NCBI GenBank assembly: GCA_023078685.1
Contig: JALGAS010000003.1
Span: forward strand, 806,001 to 870,000
From: Neopestalotiopsis rosae
Taxonomy: Eukaryota > Ascomycota > Sordariomycetes > Amphisphaeriales > Sporocadaceae
DNA length: 64,000 nt
Reading direction: 5' to 3'
The position numbers were made by a program, and so were the translations under genes. This document shows, piece after piece, positions 33,047 to 45,040 of the stretch. The stretch's first letter is position 1. Each line of letters opens with the position of its first letter. The notes under the pieces are model-generated. The model was given only the letters and a program-made list of their open reading frames with translations. It ran no database searches and had not been told where the DNA came from.

Positions 33047-34816
33047 TTATTCACTTGTGCCATCAGCTCGCGTAGTCTGCACTGCCGTCTTCCCTGCACC
33101 ATCATCCGTGGCACGCACTTGATGCTCTTCTGAAAGCGTCGAGACGGAGTCATTGAATTTGGCTCTATAAAGACACATTAGCGTGCATAATTCTAACATC
33201 TTGATCGTAGGAGATTATGCTTACTCCTTCCGCTTGACATACGCCTTGAGGGCATGCGCAGCCGGGATCAAGACCACGGCGCAGGCAAAGCAAAACGCAA
33301 AGCCCTTGGCGTAGCGCGGGGCCTCGACGGTGGGAAAGACGAGCAAGGGAGTCCAGGCCGTGGTGGACTGGGAGATGGCGTTCATGAGCACCAGGGTAAA
33401 GGAGCGCTCGGCCGGCGAGGACCGCAGCTGGGCGTTGACCCAGCCGTGGAGCACGCTCGACATGGCGACCGAGGCGTAGATTGTGGAAAAGGCGAACCAC
33501 TTGGCCGCCTCGGGCACGTCCCAGATCACGAGGATAAGCAGACCTAGTGCGTTCCAGCCTGTGGCTAAGGTAATGGCCCAGGCCGGACCAAGGAAGAGGT
33601 CCGAGGAGAAACAGACAAAGAGCGTGTAAAATATGCCCAAGGCCGGGGCGATGGTGCCGAGCTCGTTGACGTGAGCAGTGGAATATCGGCCAAGACTCTT
33701 GATCCAGAGCAAAAAGGCGCCGGCAGAGGTGTGAATACCTGCGTTCCAAAAGAGCACGTCGACACCGATGATGGCCCAAAAGTGCGGACTCAGCAGTACC
33801 TTTTTTACAGTCGCAAGTGTGACTGCACCGTGGGCGCTGTGGCCCGCCCGCTTCAGCCGCTCGATGCTAAGGTCAATGTCGTGCTGCTTGAGGACCCATC
33901 GGTTCGGCTGCTGGGGAGTGCCCGGGATGAGAAAGTATCCCAGTAGGCCAATGGGTATGGTAATGATGGCGCAGATGATGTACATCCATCTCCATCCCGC
34001 GAGCCCGTTGACGCCATCGAGTCGAGCCGAGGCGCCCGCTTGGATGAGACCGGCTGTCAGTGTACCAAGAGAGAGCCCGACGTAGAAGACGCCGCCTCGA
34101 CGAGCAATCTCATCTCCGCGATACCACGAACCTGACGCTAAGTGAGTCATGTAACCAGGAAATTCGATGTCAAAGAACATACCGAACACGTAATGTATAG
34201 CTGGAAAAAACGCCGCCTACTCATGTCAGTAATTTCTTTTGAACATGCTCAAGAAAGAGCAAGCTCACCTCAAACCACCCGACAAGAAATCGATAAGCAG
34301 CCAACTCTGCAAAAGAATGTGCCCGGTACTGCAGGAGCGTAAAGATGCCCCAAGCGACATCCATTATTGGAATCAGCCAGTACATGGGCACATGAGTAAA
34401 AAGCCAGAGGAAGGGGAGTTGGCCGACAACAGCGCCAACGACATAGAGCGTCTGTAATTGGACCAGCTGGTTTCCAAAGAACCCCAGATCTTCTTTCAAG
34501 CCAGCAACGTAGGCATTGTCTGTTTTGTGTTAGGATTTATGGCCCGACCACTTATTAGCTTCATGGAACATACTCAGGTTGGCTTGGTCAACATATTTCA
34601 CCCAGTACTATACATGAAATCAATCAGTATGCACTTTCGCGTCAATGCGAGTGGGAAACCTCAACCATGATCCGATAAAAATGGTGCACTTACCGATAAT
34701 ACTGCGTAGGGAACGAATAGCAAGTCGAGCTTAAGAATGAGTTTTCTTTCCTCCTTTGTGTCCAAATCGGAATACCACTGGACATGCCACCACCGTTTCC
34801 GCGGCTGGACTGACAT
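33047..34816 (-). CDS. MFS transporter, allantoate permease / anion-cation symporter type
   Basis: Six exons: 34816-34694, 34607-34574, 34519-34269, 34216-34183, 34131-33225 and 33164-33047, giving 488 aa. Introns are 51-86 nt; two exons are only 34 nt. The N-terminus (YSDLDTKEERKLILKLDLLF) and WVKYVDQANLNNAYVAGL are typical of the Dal5/Tna1/Seo1 family, as are the following RFLVGWFEAAFFPAIHYVFG and SWYRGDEIARRGGVFYVG. About 12 hydrophobic segments are visible. The last intron removes a stop right after YVKRK and adds a 38-residue cytosolic tail (EEHQVRATDDG). The family imports organic anions such as allantoate, nicotinate, biotin or vitamins. Position between monooxygenases and a BVMO suggests uptake of the pathway substrate. 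Confidence 0.88.
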
Positions 34817-35567
34817 TTTTCCTTTTGTTCCGGTGATAAACCTGGGATTCTTTTCGCTTTCAAAACACGGTCACAATTCACGGACACAAATGATTCAAAT
34901 TCCAAGAGAGAGAAGACCACGCGGCCGCAAATGCCATCATATATCAACTCTATGTTGTGCTCTTAACAGGCATCTTGATGCGAAACACGCAAGTCAGCCC
35001 CCTTTTTTCAACATTTTTCAATTCCTTACTTGCAGTCTCCATTCCATGCTGGTCAAGCGCATGGTGTCACAACTCTTGGAGGGAAGAGTGCCAGGATTCA
35101 AAATCCGGGACCCGTGAGTGTTGAGACCAGTCAGAGCATCAAGAGATTCCGCCATAATAGTCTTGGCCAAAAAGGAAAGAAAAAAACATCATCTCTCATT
35201 CTTTTCTGGGTGCTGACCATGATCCTGGTGTACTATCTCTTGGCTAGAGGGATAGTGTTCTGGTATTCACTAGCCGGGCTTCGGCTCGGGCGCGGGCGAA
35301 GCGCGCCATATGGTGTAATGGAGGGGCGACGATGGCGTGCTCACCCCACTGAAGACGTGATCATGATAACGCATGCGCTGCCGAGTACAGATTGGTATAG
35401 GCGCATGTGTCGCAATTGCCGCGATCGGGTCACGAATTTGGAGATCACTGATAGGGTAAAATGGTGCTATAAGAACAAGTACCATCGTATAGGCTTCAGC
35501 TCATCCTCTCATGCTTGTGAGGTTATCGACGCCAAGACAAATCGTGTAAGCCAGTCCTTCAGCAGCA
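34817..35567. promoter_or_regulatory. divergent promoter region, transporter / BVMO
   Basis: 751 bp separate the two start codons on opposite strands, which would allow co-regulation of transporter and oxygenase. An open frame at 35030-35578 on the plus strand has no coding features. No specific regulator site is claimed. Confidence 0.5.
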
Positions 35568-37518
35568 ATGACGGCTGAAGTGATTGCGCCAGAAGGCATT
35601 CATGCTACTCCCGGTGGCAATTTACACCAAAGAGTAGAGGCAGATGTATCAGGCCCTTTCACGGAAACAAATCCTGTGGAGCACACACGCGTTGCGGATA
35701 TAGTCGAGCCACTTTTGAGAGAGCCGCAGGCGGAGCCAGCTTCTAAGCAACACAAGTACTTCCTACCGGAAATACCTCTTGTCGATAGGTACATTGATGA
35801 GCCGCGCAGCCTGCGAGTGGCCGTGGTTGGTGCTGGTCTCTCTGGTGTTATCGCCGGTGTTCTCCTCCCAGCCAAGGTTCCAGGCATAGAGTTGACGATA
35901 TTCGAGAAGAATGCTGATGTGGTGAGTACGATTCTGTGTGCGCTGATGTATTCATGACTAATATCCGATCCAGGGAGGAACATGGTTCGAAAACACCTAC
36001 CCCGGCGTCAGGTGCGATGTGCCAGCTCATGTGTACCAAACGTCATTTGAGCCAAACACACAGTGGACCGAGGAGTTTGCCCAGGGTCCCGAAATCCGCG
36101 AGTATTGGACCAATATTGCGCGCAAGTACGAGGTATACAAGTACCTCAAGCTCTCCCAACGCATAGAAGGGGCGCAATGGGATGAGAGTCGATCGGTATG
36201 GCTGATCAAGGTGCACAACTTGGCGACGGGCGAAGTGTACACCCACGAGACCGACTTTTTGCTCACGGCCATTGGGAGATTCAACGCCTGGAAGCTGCCC
36301 AACTATCCCGGTCTGAAGGATTTCAAGGGACTTCTCCGACATGCCTCGAACTGGGATCCCAATTTTGACCCAACCGGCAAGAGTGTAGCAGTTATTGGAA
36401 ATGGTGCCTCGGGTATTCAGCTGGTTTCCAATATTCAGTCTCGCGTCGCACACCTTGATCACTACGCAAGGAACAAGACATGGATCGCCGCCTCCTTCTC
36501 TGGCGACGCCACATCCATCAAGCCAATTCCCATCTCAGAGGAGCTCAGGGAAACATTCAAAAGGGATCCCGAGGCATACTTAAAGTACCGCAAGAACTTT
36601 GAGGAAAAGTATTGGCGCGGCTTTGACAGCTGGCTTCGAGGCTCCGAGAGCAACGAGGAGGCGAAGGCTGAGTTTGTCAAATTGATCGAGGACAGAGTAG
36701 TGAAGAAGCCAGAGCTTATCAAGCATCTTATCCCGGACTTTTCGCCCCACTGTCGCCGCCTAACTCCAGGTCCTGGCTATTTTGAAGCCATTACGGAGGA
36801 CAATGTGGAGTACATTCAGACTCACATCAAGCGGTTCACCGAGACAGGCATCGAGACTGTCGACGGAAAACACCGCGAAGTTGATGCAATTTTCTGCGCG
36901 ACGGGAGCCAATGTGGACTCGGTGCCTCCCTTCGGCATCGTGTCCAACGGAACGGATCTGAGAGACCTTTGGACCGAGGGCGGCGAATACGAATTCCCCT
37001 ATACATATCTAGGAACATCGACGCCAGGCTTCAAGAACCTCTTATTTGTTCACGGGCCAAACGGCTCTGGACGGTCTGGCACTGTTCCGCATAGCGTGGA
37101 GACGCAGGTGACCTTTTATGCCAAGATACTACGCAAGGTCGGCCGCGAGGGGATCAAGACAATTCAGCCATCCAAAAAGGCGACCGACGACTTTGTTCAA
37201 TACTCTGATGCCTTCTGGAAGACCACAGTACTCTCCGAGAATTGCAGCTCATGGTACAATGGAGGAAAGCCGGGCGGAAGAATCCATGGGCTCTGGCCTG
37301 GCAGTGCCAGCCTTGTCGCAATCATTTCCAGAGATCCTCGATGGGAAGATTGGGAGTACGAGTATCTTTCCGAGACTGGCAACAGGCTTGCGTGGTATTT
37401 TGGAAAGGGTTGCACCAAAGCCGAAGGAAACCCGGGGAGAGATATAACATCGTACCTGAAGCTTCCACAAGACATAAGTCTGAAGGACCTCCACGAGCAG
37501 TGGTGGGATATACCATAG
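35568..37518 (+). CDS. Baeyer-Villiger monooxygenase (flavoprotein, class B)
   Basis: Two exons, 35568-35921 and 35974-37518, encode 632 aa. The 52-nt intron (GTGAGT donor, GACTAAT branch, CAG acceptor) falls between the first Rossmann motif and GGTWFENTYPGVRCDVP. FAD-binding GAGLSG is at residues 88-93. The BVMO fingerprint is F235-x-G237-xxx-H241-xxx-W245-D246 (FKGLLRHASNWD). The NADPH-binding motif VIGNGASGIQL is near 257. A ~75-residue N-terminal extension precedes the FAD domain, as in fungal cyclododecanone- or cycloalkanone-type BVMOs. The reaction is insertion of oxygen next to a ketone to give an ester or lactone. It is adjacent to two class C monooxygenases and a transporter. The family is certain, the substrate is not. 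Confidence 0.92.
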
Positions 37519-37713
37519 GCTGGTACTATCACCAGAATCGTGATTGATTTCATGCATCCGTGATAGCAAATGGCGAGTCACAAAAATGATGATCATCAGC
37601 TTCCGGTCTGGCAGTTGTTATTGTAGCTTTTTTGTCTCTTTTTATTGTATTCGAGGTGATGACAGTTACGAAGAATGTCGCATGCCTGGTAGACCCATTG
37701 CCGATTGATATGG

Positions 37714-39027
37714 TTAATCCTCTGCTGCATTGGAAGCAGCTGTCTGAAGTATTTCCCTTCTGCCAATGGCAACCCTGTTGGCTGCCTCCCTCCCAATGCA
37801 CAATCTGACATCGAAAAGCCCTAGTCCTGCTTCTTGCTTGTCGCCGGCCATGGTGGCAAGTGCAGCCAATCCTAGATATGCGTGGTACACATCCGGGGGC
37901 TTACCGACATTCTTTCCAAAGCCGCCAATGACGTGTTGCGTCTTTTCAAGTAGGAATTGTTTGCCAGACGCCTGGTCGACTGTGGTCGGACCTTCAAAGG
38001 CGTCGCCGAGCAAGTCTAAAGCTCCTGCCACCCACCAAGTGTAGCAGGTATCGGGGATCTTGTTGGGTCGACCACTAAAGCCAGCTACTGAGGCGTCCTC
38101 GAGACTAAGCGAAGCCATATCCGGGGCGGGTGTGCTAGTTGGTTCTGTCTCATCCTCGTCTTCAGAATCCGCCTCTTCCGTGTAGACAAACTGGCGGGAG
38201 ACGAGATAGTGTACCAGAGCCGGAATACTCGGTATACCAGCTTTCAGGTACTGATTTGGATTTTCCTTGTCTTCGGCTGTGAGATCCAGCATCGATAGGG
38301 CAGCTACAGCACAATATGAGTAGCCTGCATGACTCTCACCCATTGCGCTCTCTGCGATTCCACCGTCGAACGTCTGGCTCTGCTTGATGTGGCTGACAAA
38401 TTTGTCAACATCGAAGTCAACATCGGAGCCTGCCTGATCACCTCCCAACACCCAGCGGATCACTGCGGCCATGTATGCATACCGCATATCTCTGCCACCT
38501 CCAACAGTGCCATTGGGCTTTAAAATCTCACCAAAACTTCCATCATCTCTCTGCAAGCTTTTAAGCCATCGCAAAGTGGCGATCCTGTTGACGTCCATGT
38601 AAATGTCTAGTGGGGTATCTTTGGAGGGCTCCTTTGGGTCTTCTGCGACAATGGCCAGCAACATGAGGGCAAAGTAGGTTGCCGCAATGTTGGCGTTCTC
38701 CGGGTCAGCTACCGGTCCATTGGGCAGCATCTCATCCGGGAAGACATGCTGCGGGCTGCCGCAGAAGCCTCCGCCGCGGTGCTGCAGGGACAAGACCCAT
38801 TTGCGCAGTCGGTACCTGTCCTGAGAAGTGAGGAGAGATGGAGGCGGTTTTGATTTTGGGTCTGACGAGTTCGTGTAAGAAGATGGCGACGAGAGTATGT
38901 CCAGACCGGCGACAATGAAGTACCCAAGACTGAGTCTGCTGCTATCATTTGCCGTGTAGTGGTGTGGCAGGACGGCACTGTAGCATCGCTTGAAGTAGCG
39001 AATGTGGCGCGCGGCGTCGAGCTCCAT
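37714..39027 (-). CDS. CDC43: geranylgeranyltransferase type I beta subunit
   Basis: Intronless, 437 aa from the ATG at 39027. The frame is open further upstream but has no ATG before a stop. Prenyltransferase beta-subunit repeats are clear: LQHRGGGFCGSPQH, LQRDDGSFGEI, QSQTFDGGIAESAMGESHAG and VIGGFGKNVGKPPDVYHAYL. Likely zinc ligands are D326 and C328 (IPDTCYTWW) and H382. Together with the shared alpha subunit it attaches geranylgeranyl to CaaX proteins ending in Leu, such as Rho GTPases. An acidic, disordered insert (residues ~284-315, EEADSEDEDETE) separates two helices and is longer than in yeast Cdc43. It is convergent with the BVMO gene. Confidence 0.92.
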   Translation of the reverse strand: MELDAARHIRYFKRCYSAVLPHHYTANDSSRLSLGYFIVAGLDILSSPSSYTNSSDPKSKPPPSLLTSQDRYRLRKWVLSLQHRGGGFCGSPQHVFPDEMLPNGPVADPENANIAATYFALMLLAIVAEDPKEPSKDTPLDIYMDVNRIATLRWLKSLQRDDGSFGEILKPNGTVGGGRDMRYAYMAAVIRWVLGGDQAGSDVDFDVDKFVSHIKQSQTFDGGIAESAMGESHAGYSYCAVAALSMLDLTAEDKENPNQYLKAGIPSIPALVHYLVSRQFVYTEEADSEDEDETEPTSTPAPDMASLSLEDASVAGFSGRPNKIPDTCYTWWVAGALDLLGDAFEGPTTVDQASGKQFLLEKTQHVIGGFGKNVGKPPDVYHAYLGLAALATMAGDKQEAGLGLFDVRLCIGREAANRVAIGRREILQTAASNAAED

Positions 39028-39973
39028 GTTGGGTGGTGGTAATTTCGGCCGAGTTTGATGACTCGTGGAAGCCGTGGATGCCGCGCCGGCCGGCAGTGAA
39101 CTCACGGGTTGTGTAGGTTGATCAATGATCACACCCAGCTGTTGAGCCTCTGCTCTGAGTGAAGCGGTGAGAAACTAGGAAGTCTGGCCTGTCCACGGCC
39201 ACTGATTATACTATTTTATTCAATGGGCCCAAGGAACTCTCTCTCTGCCTTTGGCCATGTGCAGCCGGTAGCTCGCAGATCAATGCGCCTCAGGTGAACG
39301 AATCAGCTCAACTCTGACCACGCGGTTCATTGGCTCTGCTCAAGCCTTGAGCTGCTATTCCGTCTGAACTTCAAGGCCTGCCCCGCCATGGACCAGCCTG
39401 TAAAGCCCAGGGAGCCCAGGAGCGTAGTGGCGGCAGCATCCACTAGCGTAATTCTGATAAGGCTGCTGACCCCCCGATAAGACGGCAGCTCACATTGTAA
39501 CAAAGCACCAAGGCGCCCCCTTGTGACGCGAAGTGGACAAGCTTCAGACACTTGGTCCCTGGAAAGTATTCCGTAGAGGAGGGAGAACTGCCTTTTTATT
39601 CCTTGAGTCAGGCGTTTTCTGAACCCGTGTCTTTTTCAGAACAAAACTAAACACATTTCCGCTTCTTTTCCTACTTGCTTAGAACAGAGTCCGTTCCCGC
39701 ACTGCCTCTTCTGGGTTTGGTTCGGTCCTGTCCTTTCCCCGGATTTTGCAAGTCATCCTCCTGCAGCTTGGCGATCCTACGACGAATCCTGGGAAGGAAT
39801 GATCACATTCATTGATTCTTGGACCCCAGTTTCAACCTATTTAAGCCCCTCTAGACTGGGCTCACGTTCGATAGCTACCGTCGGGGCGCTCTTCTCGACG
39901 GTTACATAAATAATACGGGCTCGAAAGGAACTCGCACACTGCTTCAGGAAGCCAGACCAGGCTCTTCATCACC
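39028..39973. promoter_or_regulatory. divergent promoter region CDC43 / ILM1-like
   Basis: About 0.95 kb, no gene. CT-rich tracts near 39600-39800 and a TTTAAG stretch near 39840 precede the ILM1-like start. Confidence 0.5.
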
Positions 39974-40626
39974 ATGGCGCTCATCTCGGCGAAAACGATC
40001 CTCACCTCGCTATGCCTCTTCCACATCACCCTGGGCTACTTCTTCTTCACTAGCCCGCGGTCGATTGCCGATCAGGCGCTGGTCTACATTCTAGGCGAAG
40101 CCATGGGCATGGTAAGGAGTATCCTCCCCTAGAAACCTCCCCGGGGTGACTATGACATCTGCTTTCACCCAGGCCCAGCTAACCACATGCCTTTCGTTTC
40201 AACATATAGCCCCAGACAACCGCCTTCAACACGCCGACGCCCACGACCTCGCTCCTCGCGCTCCTCCTCCTCATTTTTGGCCTGTCCGATATTCTGACCC
40301 TCTCCCTCCCCGAGGAGATCTGGCTCGTGCACCACTGGGCTGCGCAGGCGCCCCTCCGGGTCCTGCTCTTCTCGGTCCTGACCGTCGTCACTTTTCTCAC
40401 GACGCCCCGCGGCAGCCGCCTGGGCTCGGGGCGCCCGGTGCCCCTCCAGGGCCGCGGCAGCTTCCAGGACGGGGGCGGCTGGGACGGGCTGCGCAATCGC
40501 GTCTTCTTCACACTTGCCTTTGTCGAAATGATGAGCTGGTTCTGGGTCTGGGTCACGCTGCGCGAGGAGACGAGGAGCTTTGTCGTGAGAAAGAGGAGGA
40601 GAAGCTCGACTCACTCGAGAACCTAA
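39974..40626 (+). CDS. ILM1: ER membrane protein of the Ilm1 family
   Basis: Two exons, 39974-40111 and 40210-40626, encode 184 aa. The 98-nt intron follows GEAMGM and rejoins at PQTTAFNTP. The start MALISAKTIL with FHITLGYFFFTSPRSIADQ, and LPEEIWLVHHWAAQAPLRV, are the conserved blocks of the Ilm1 family (named for increased loss of mitochondrial DNA in yeast; the protein sits in the ER). Four hydrophobic segments are visible, about residues 8-28, 60-80, 93-113 and 148-166. The C-terminus is basic (VVRKRRRSS), suggesting a cytosolic tail. The start context is ATCACCATGG. Confidence 0.88.
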
Positions 40627-41220
40627 GGCTGCTGGTCTTTCATCCCTGTGTCAACATACGCAGGACTCTGTCTTTCATCCAAAAGAAAAACAGAAGCAAT
40701 AACGAGGAAGTCCTCCGTCGATTTTGAATGATATCATTTAATCGGGTGCTCGTGGTTTCAAGGACATTAAGTCTTTCTTCAGTGATTTGCATGGCGTGGT
40801 CTCGGATCGAATCGGTGTCAAAATTGGGGGCGCATTATCGCAATGGGAAATTGTTCGATGGAAGTTTTTGAAAGTGTGATACCCTTTTTCCTGTTCCTAT
40901 AATGTTCACCGGCGCATAGCTGCTGCTTTGTACCCTCATGAATATATAATTCTCAAAGGGCCACGCCGTTTGTGAATAGATACATTTTTCCGTCTCCATG
41001 GACCTTTCTCGCATAAGCACCAAACTCCTCGCTCGTGAGCGACTCTATGAATTTATCTACCGTGATTTCGCTCTCTCCTTCTCTTCCAAGATTAGGTAAG
41101 AATAGCGATAGGAGGAATGTTCAGAAGGGTTCTCCCACCGCGCCAAAACTGCAGTAGCTTTCCTATACTGATATCTGATCGGGTTCCTTCCCAAGTACGT
41201 ATGCCTAAACGGTTCTACCA
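40627..41220. other. convergent 3' region
   Basis: Between the ILM1-like and NatB-subunit stop codons. No gene seen. Confidence 0.5.
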
Positions 41221-44200
41221 TCAATCAAGCTTGACAGTGGTCCATCCCTTGGCAACCTCACGCCAGCTCTCCTGGATCTCACCAATGGTGTGTTCGAGTC
41301 CGATCAGTCCACCGCAGGCAGTAAACAGGGCACTGTCTAAGGCAGAGCTCTCGTCATTCCCGGCCGTCTCGCCCTCGACCTGGACTCCAGAAGCCAAATC
41401 TCCAAACGTATAGTGAGCAATACGGTCAAACCAGCCGGAAGCATTGGCGGCGTCGTTGAGAGCCTTGATCTGCTGCTTTACGACAGCAGAGACCTCGGCA
41501 GTGGCATTATTTAGAGTTCCGCAGTCCTCGGACAACCACTTGGGGGCGTCCTTGGAGGCTGCGATGACGCGCTCCAGGTAGTTGACCGTTGTCTTGACAG
41601 CAATGATGGACTCGCGGAGCATACCCAGAGAGTGCAGGGACACGAATTGTCCGAGAACAGAAACGTCAGCCGGGATGCGTGGGCGCGGCTCCGTAAAGCT
41701 ATTCTGCTGGTCTTTGAGCTCCGCGACAATGTTCTTGACAGCTCCCAAAACACCGCCTGGCCGCTGTGAGTTCTTAGTCCAGGCGTTAACTGCGGTACCG
41801 AGAGCAATCAGATCGGCAAGGTTGTGGACGGTGGTGAAGTATGAGAGCTCGCCGCTGGTGACAGTCGGGCCACTAGTAGCCGAGTCAGGTGCATGGAGAG
41901 CAATCATCAGAAGTTCTCCGAACGTCTCTCGGATCTTGATTGATTGTTCTGCAACAGCGACGCGGTCATTATCGGCTGTCATTGTTGACTTGGCAGGCTT
42001 GTACTCCTTGCTTTCCCGAGATGACATCAAAGACAGAAATTTCTCGGCATACCACGACATTCTGACACGAGAATCCTAAATACGAGTAAGCGTTTTCTAT
42101 TCAAAAAGCGCATATTCGAAACATACCGAAAGACTAGGACCGATGCTGATGATCTCGGCCAGAGTAGTTCCATTTGGACACTCAAGAGTCGATAAGGCAG
42201 CGTTATCCGTGGCCACCTCAAAATCGTAGTTCTCCTTGATTAGGCCTACAAGTGTGTTAGCAGCTGTCCATGACCGATAATGTTTTTCTCACTTACGTAG
42301 AAGAGGATCATCGTTGGTCTCATGAGTGTATCTGCTGCCAATGGCTCTGAGACCTCGCCGGTCTTCGACATTGGTCATGATCATGGTGCAGCTATTGCGA
42401 AAGTTGTCCTTTGAACCCATCAAACTCAAAACACTCATGTAATTAGCATTCTCGAGAGCCGTTTGCAACTGTGCAGGGAAATGTCGTAAGATAGCATCCT
42501 TGAAGTATCGGTGGTACTGAGTCATGGGTGTCGAGGCACCAGCGCGCCACATTCCTGGAGCAATGGTCGATAGGCGATCTGAGAAGAGAGGACCAAGAGA
42601 ATCGAGCGTGACGTTCTTCACCTCCAAAGTCTTCCAAAGGCTGTGAGCTTGAGGAACGCAGCCAATCAACAAGTAAAGCTTTGTCAAGAAAAGAGTGATT
42701 TGAGATCCCTTCTGAGAACCACGGTTTTGCTGGCGCTCCAACCATGCAATGCCCCGAATGAGTGGTCGCAAATCAATCGCAGTGTCAGACGAGATACCCA
42801 TGCCTTGAACCCCAGTATGAAGACCGGACAGTTTAATCAAAGAGGTGGCGCCGACAATGGCAAGGTCTGCAAATGGGTCCACGGACTCCTTGTCTTCGAT
42901 GCGTACTCGAAGATCACGATTGTCATAATACTGGTTGTAGAGCCGGGCACTGGTTATAGCTATCGACTGGAGGCAAGCATTGCAGGAGTTGCCCTTGATA
43001 TCAGCATCGCAAAACTTGCAACTTGGATGAGTCCTGACTCCCCTCTCGTTGATGTGCTTTTGGAGGGTAGTCATCATGTATAGGATTTTCAGGCGCAGTG
43101 ACAAGATTGTAATGTTCTTGAATAGCTCATTGCCGTCCTATTATGTTGATCAGTATAAGTCCCCACAAATCTACTTTCATCTGCATACCTCGCTGCCTGC
43201 CTGTTCCAAACGCTCCGACAAGGCATCCACCTCATCATGTGATAGCCGGACCAGGAAGTCTGTGATAGAATCAAAGCAGATAACCTGATTATAATTCGAT
43301 TGGATAAAGGTGATTAAATGCTCGACACGGGTGAGCGGGCTGGTTGTCGAATCGCTCATCCTAGCAGAGTGATGCCTGTTGAAAAGGATCGTGAGATTGG
43401 CAATCTCCAAGGTATGCTTCTGCAGGGCTTGAATCTTAGTCACTTTGGAAACCTTTGCAATAAAGCCTCGAAGTTGCTTGAGAGCTCTGAAACCTGTCAG
43501 CACGTGCCAGCATCATCCATGATCTTGAAACTTACCTCTTGCTATTGTCCAGGTAAGACGCGGCCTTGATGAACTGTATCCAGATCTCCCCGTCCATAAC
43601 CATACTCCGAAAAGCAGTCGACTCGATCTCCTTGCGGGCTTTGCCAATCTCTTCAGCGCGAAACTTTGCGAAACCCACGACGCTGTTCAATCTCTCGGCG
43701 ATCTCGTCGTCTTTCTCAATGTGATCGGGGAGAGATGCATTGGCATCTTCAAAAGTGTAAGCAAGAGCCCGGTCAAAAAGCTTTTGTGCAATATCGTAGA
43801 CATCACGCCAAGCCTCGCATCTCACAAGAAGAATCATAATCTCTTTGAATACGTTACTGAAGCCCTCTGCAAGGTGCTTGAGAGCATCAAACTCCGGCTT
43901 CCTCAGTAGATTTCGAAGCTCATCATTTGAGTTAGTTGAGGTGATCTGAACGCGGAGCCAAAGGAGAAGCTGGTCCTCGTTGGCGATCGCACGGGCCGGG
44001 TACCGGGAAGAGACAGGGGTCTATCGAATGATGAGATTTAATCTGGCGTGCTTCTAGGATTGTAGACTTACACTGTCACGTAGATCTCGGGCCTTATCAA
44101 TCAATCTCGCAGCAAGGTGACGAGACAATTCTCTCTTAGGGCTGCCCTCGGGAAGTGTTGCCTAGAACCAGTCAGTCGTCGCGAGCATCCTTAAGGTGAA

Positions 44201-45040
44201 GGTAACACTGACGCCGAGCATATGATAGGCGAGGATGTTGTAAAACAGGTGGCGAGAATCATTGGGAAACTTCTTGTCCACGGTAGCAGCAATCTAGGAG
44301 TGTCAGCCCAGTCGCCAGGTCCACAGCTCTTGAAGACTTACAGCCTGCGCATTTTCCCAATCATCTTGGAGCGCACAATACCAGTAGGAGCGGACAGCGA
44401 TATTAGACTTATCCACATCTGGCTTCCAATACTCCTTGACAAAAGTTGCTCTCAATTTGCCAATCGTCTGCGAATAGTCCTTGTTGATCTCAGAGGTTGC
44501 CCACTCGTACAGTTCGATGGTCCAATTGTCCTTGACTGGCTGCTTCTCGGCGATTATCTTCTCAAGGGCTACGAAGGGAGCAACCTTGTCAGCAGGCGTA
44601 TCCAGCCCAACTCTGGCGCACACCTCAATAGCCTGTTTTCAAGTCAGCGTTGCGATTCCCTCGTGCATTCAGTCGGAGACCGCAACGCGAGGATTGACTT
44701 CACCGTCGCTAGGCAAGTTGAATCGATACTCCCGGCTGAAAGGCACTGCTCTTACACCAAACTAGGGTATAAACAGTGTAGCGCCAACTCGGCTGGCCGG
44801 GCTGGGGGCAACGGTAAAGAATGGCAGTAGATACAAAAGTTGCAGAATCGATATCCTCTTCAACATATGAAGGGGTGTCCAGCTTACCTCGTAATATGGA
44901 TCTTGAGTTCGCTTGAACAGCTGCTTGGCAAAGGTGATGGTCTTGGCCCAGTTACACTCTGAGAAGGCGATCTGAATGTTGGCATCACAGTTGGGCCGCA
45001 GAGTGGGCAATCTTGCGCCCGAGGAGTAGGAAGAACTCAT
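41221..45040 (-). CDS. MDM20: N-terminal acetyltransferase B auxiliary subunit (Mdm20/NAA25 family)
   Basis: Nine exons: 45040-44888, 44632-44342, 44293-44213, 44161-44072, 44020-43536, 43486-43189, 43137-42297, 42245-42127 and 42075-41221, giving 1070 aa. Introns 2-8 are 48-51 nt; intron 1 is 255 nt and contains no recognisable exon. The N-terminus carries TPR-like helices (ECNWAKTITFAKQLFKRTQD). Further blocks such as WENAQAIAATVDKKFPNDSR and HLFYNILAYHMLG correspond to the Mdm20 family. A CKFCDADIKGNSCNAC cysteine cluster lies near the middle. The subunit anchors the catalytic Nat3/NAA20 to ribosomes for acetylation of Met-Asp, Met-Glu and Met-Asn N-termini; in yeast its loss disturbs actin and mitochondrial inheritance. 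The exon chain keeps the frame throughout. Confidence 0.85.

Noticed and set aside
35030..35578. 182-codon plus-strand frame in the transporter/BVMO intergenic region
   Set aside because: Overlaps the BVMO start, low-complexity mix with no motif; treated as promoter and leader.
40165..40614. 149-codon minus-strand frame
   Set aside because: Antisense of the ILM1-like gene exon 2.
44633..44887. Possible extra exon inside the 255-nt first intron of the NatB subunit gene
   Set aside because: Joining the flanking exons directly reproduces the expected family order (YYE then AIEVCARVG); nothing in the interval fits.
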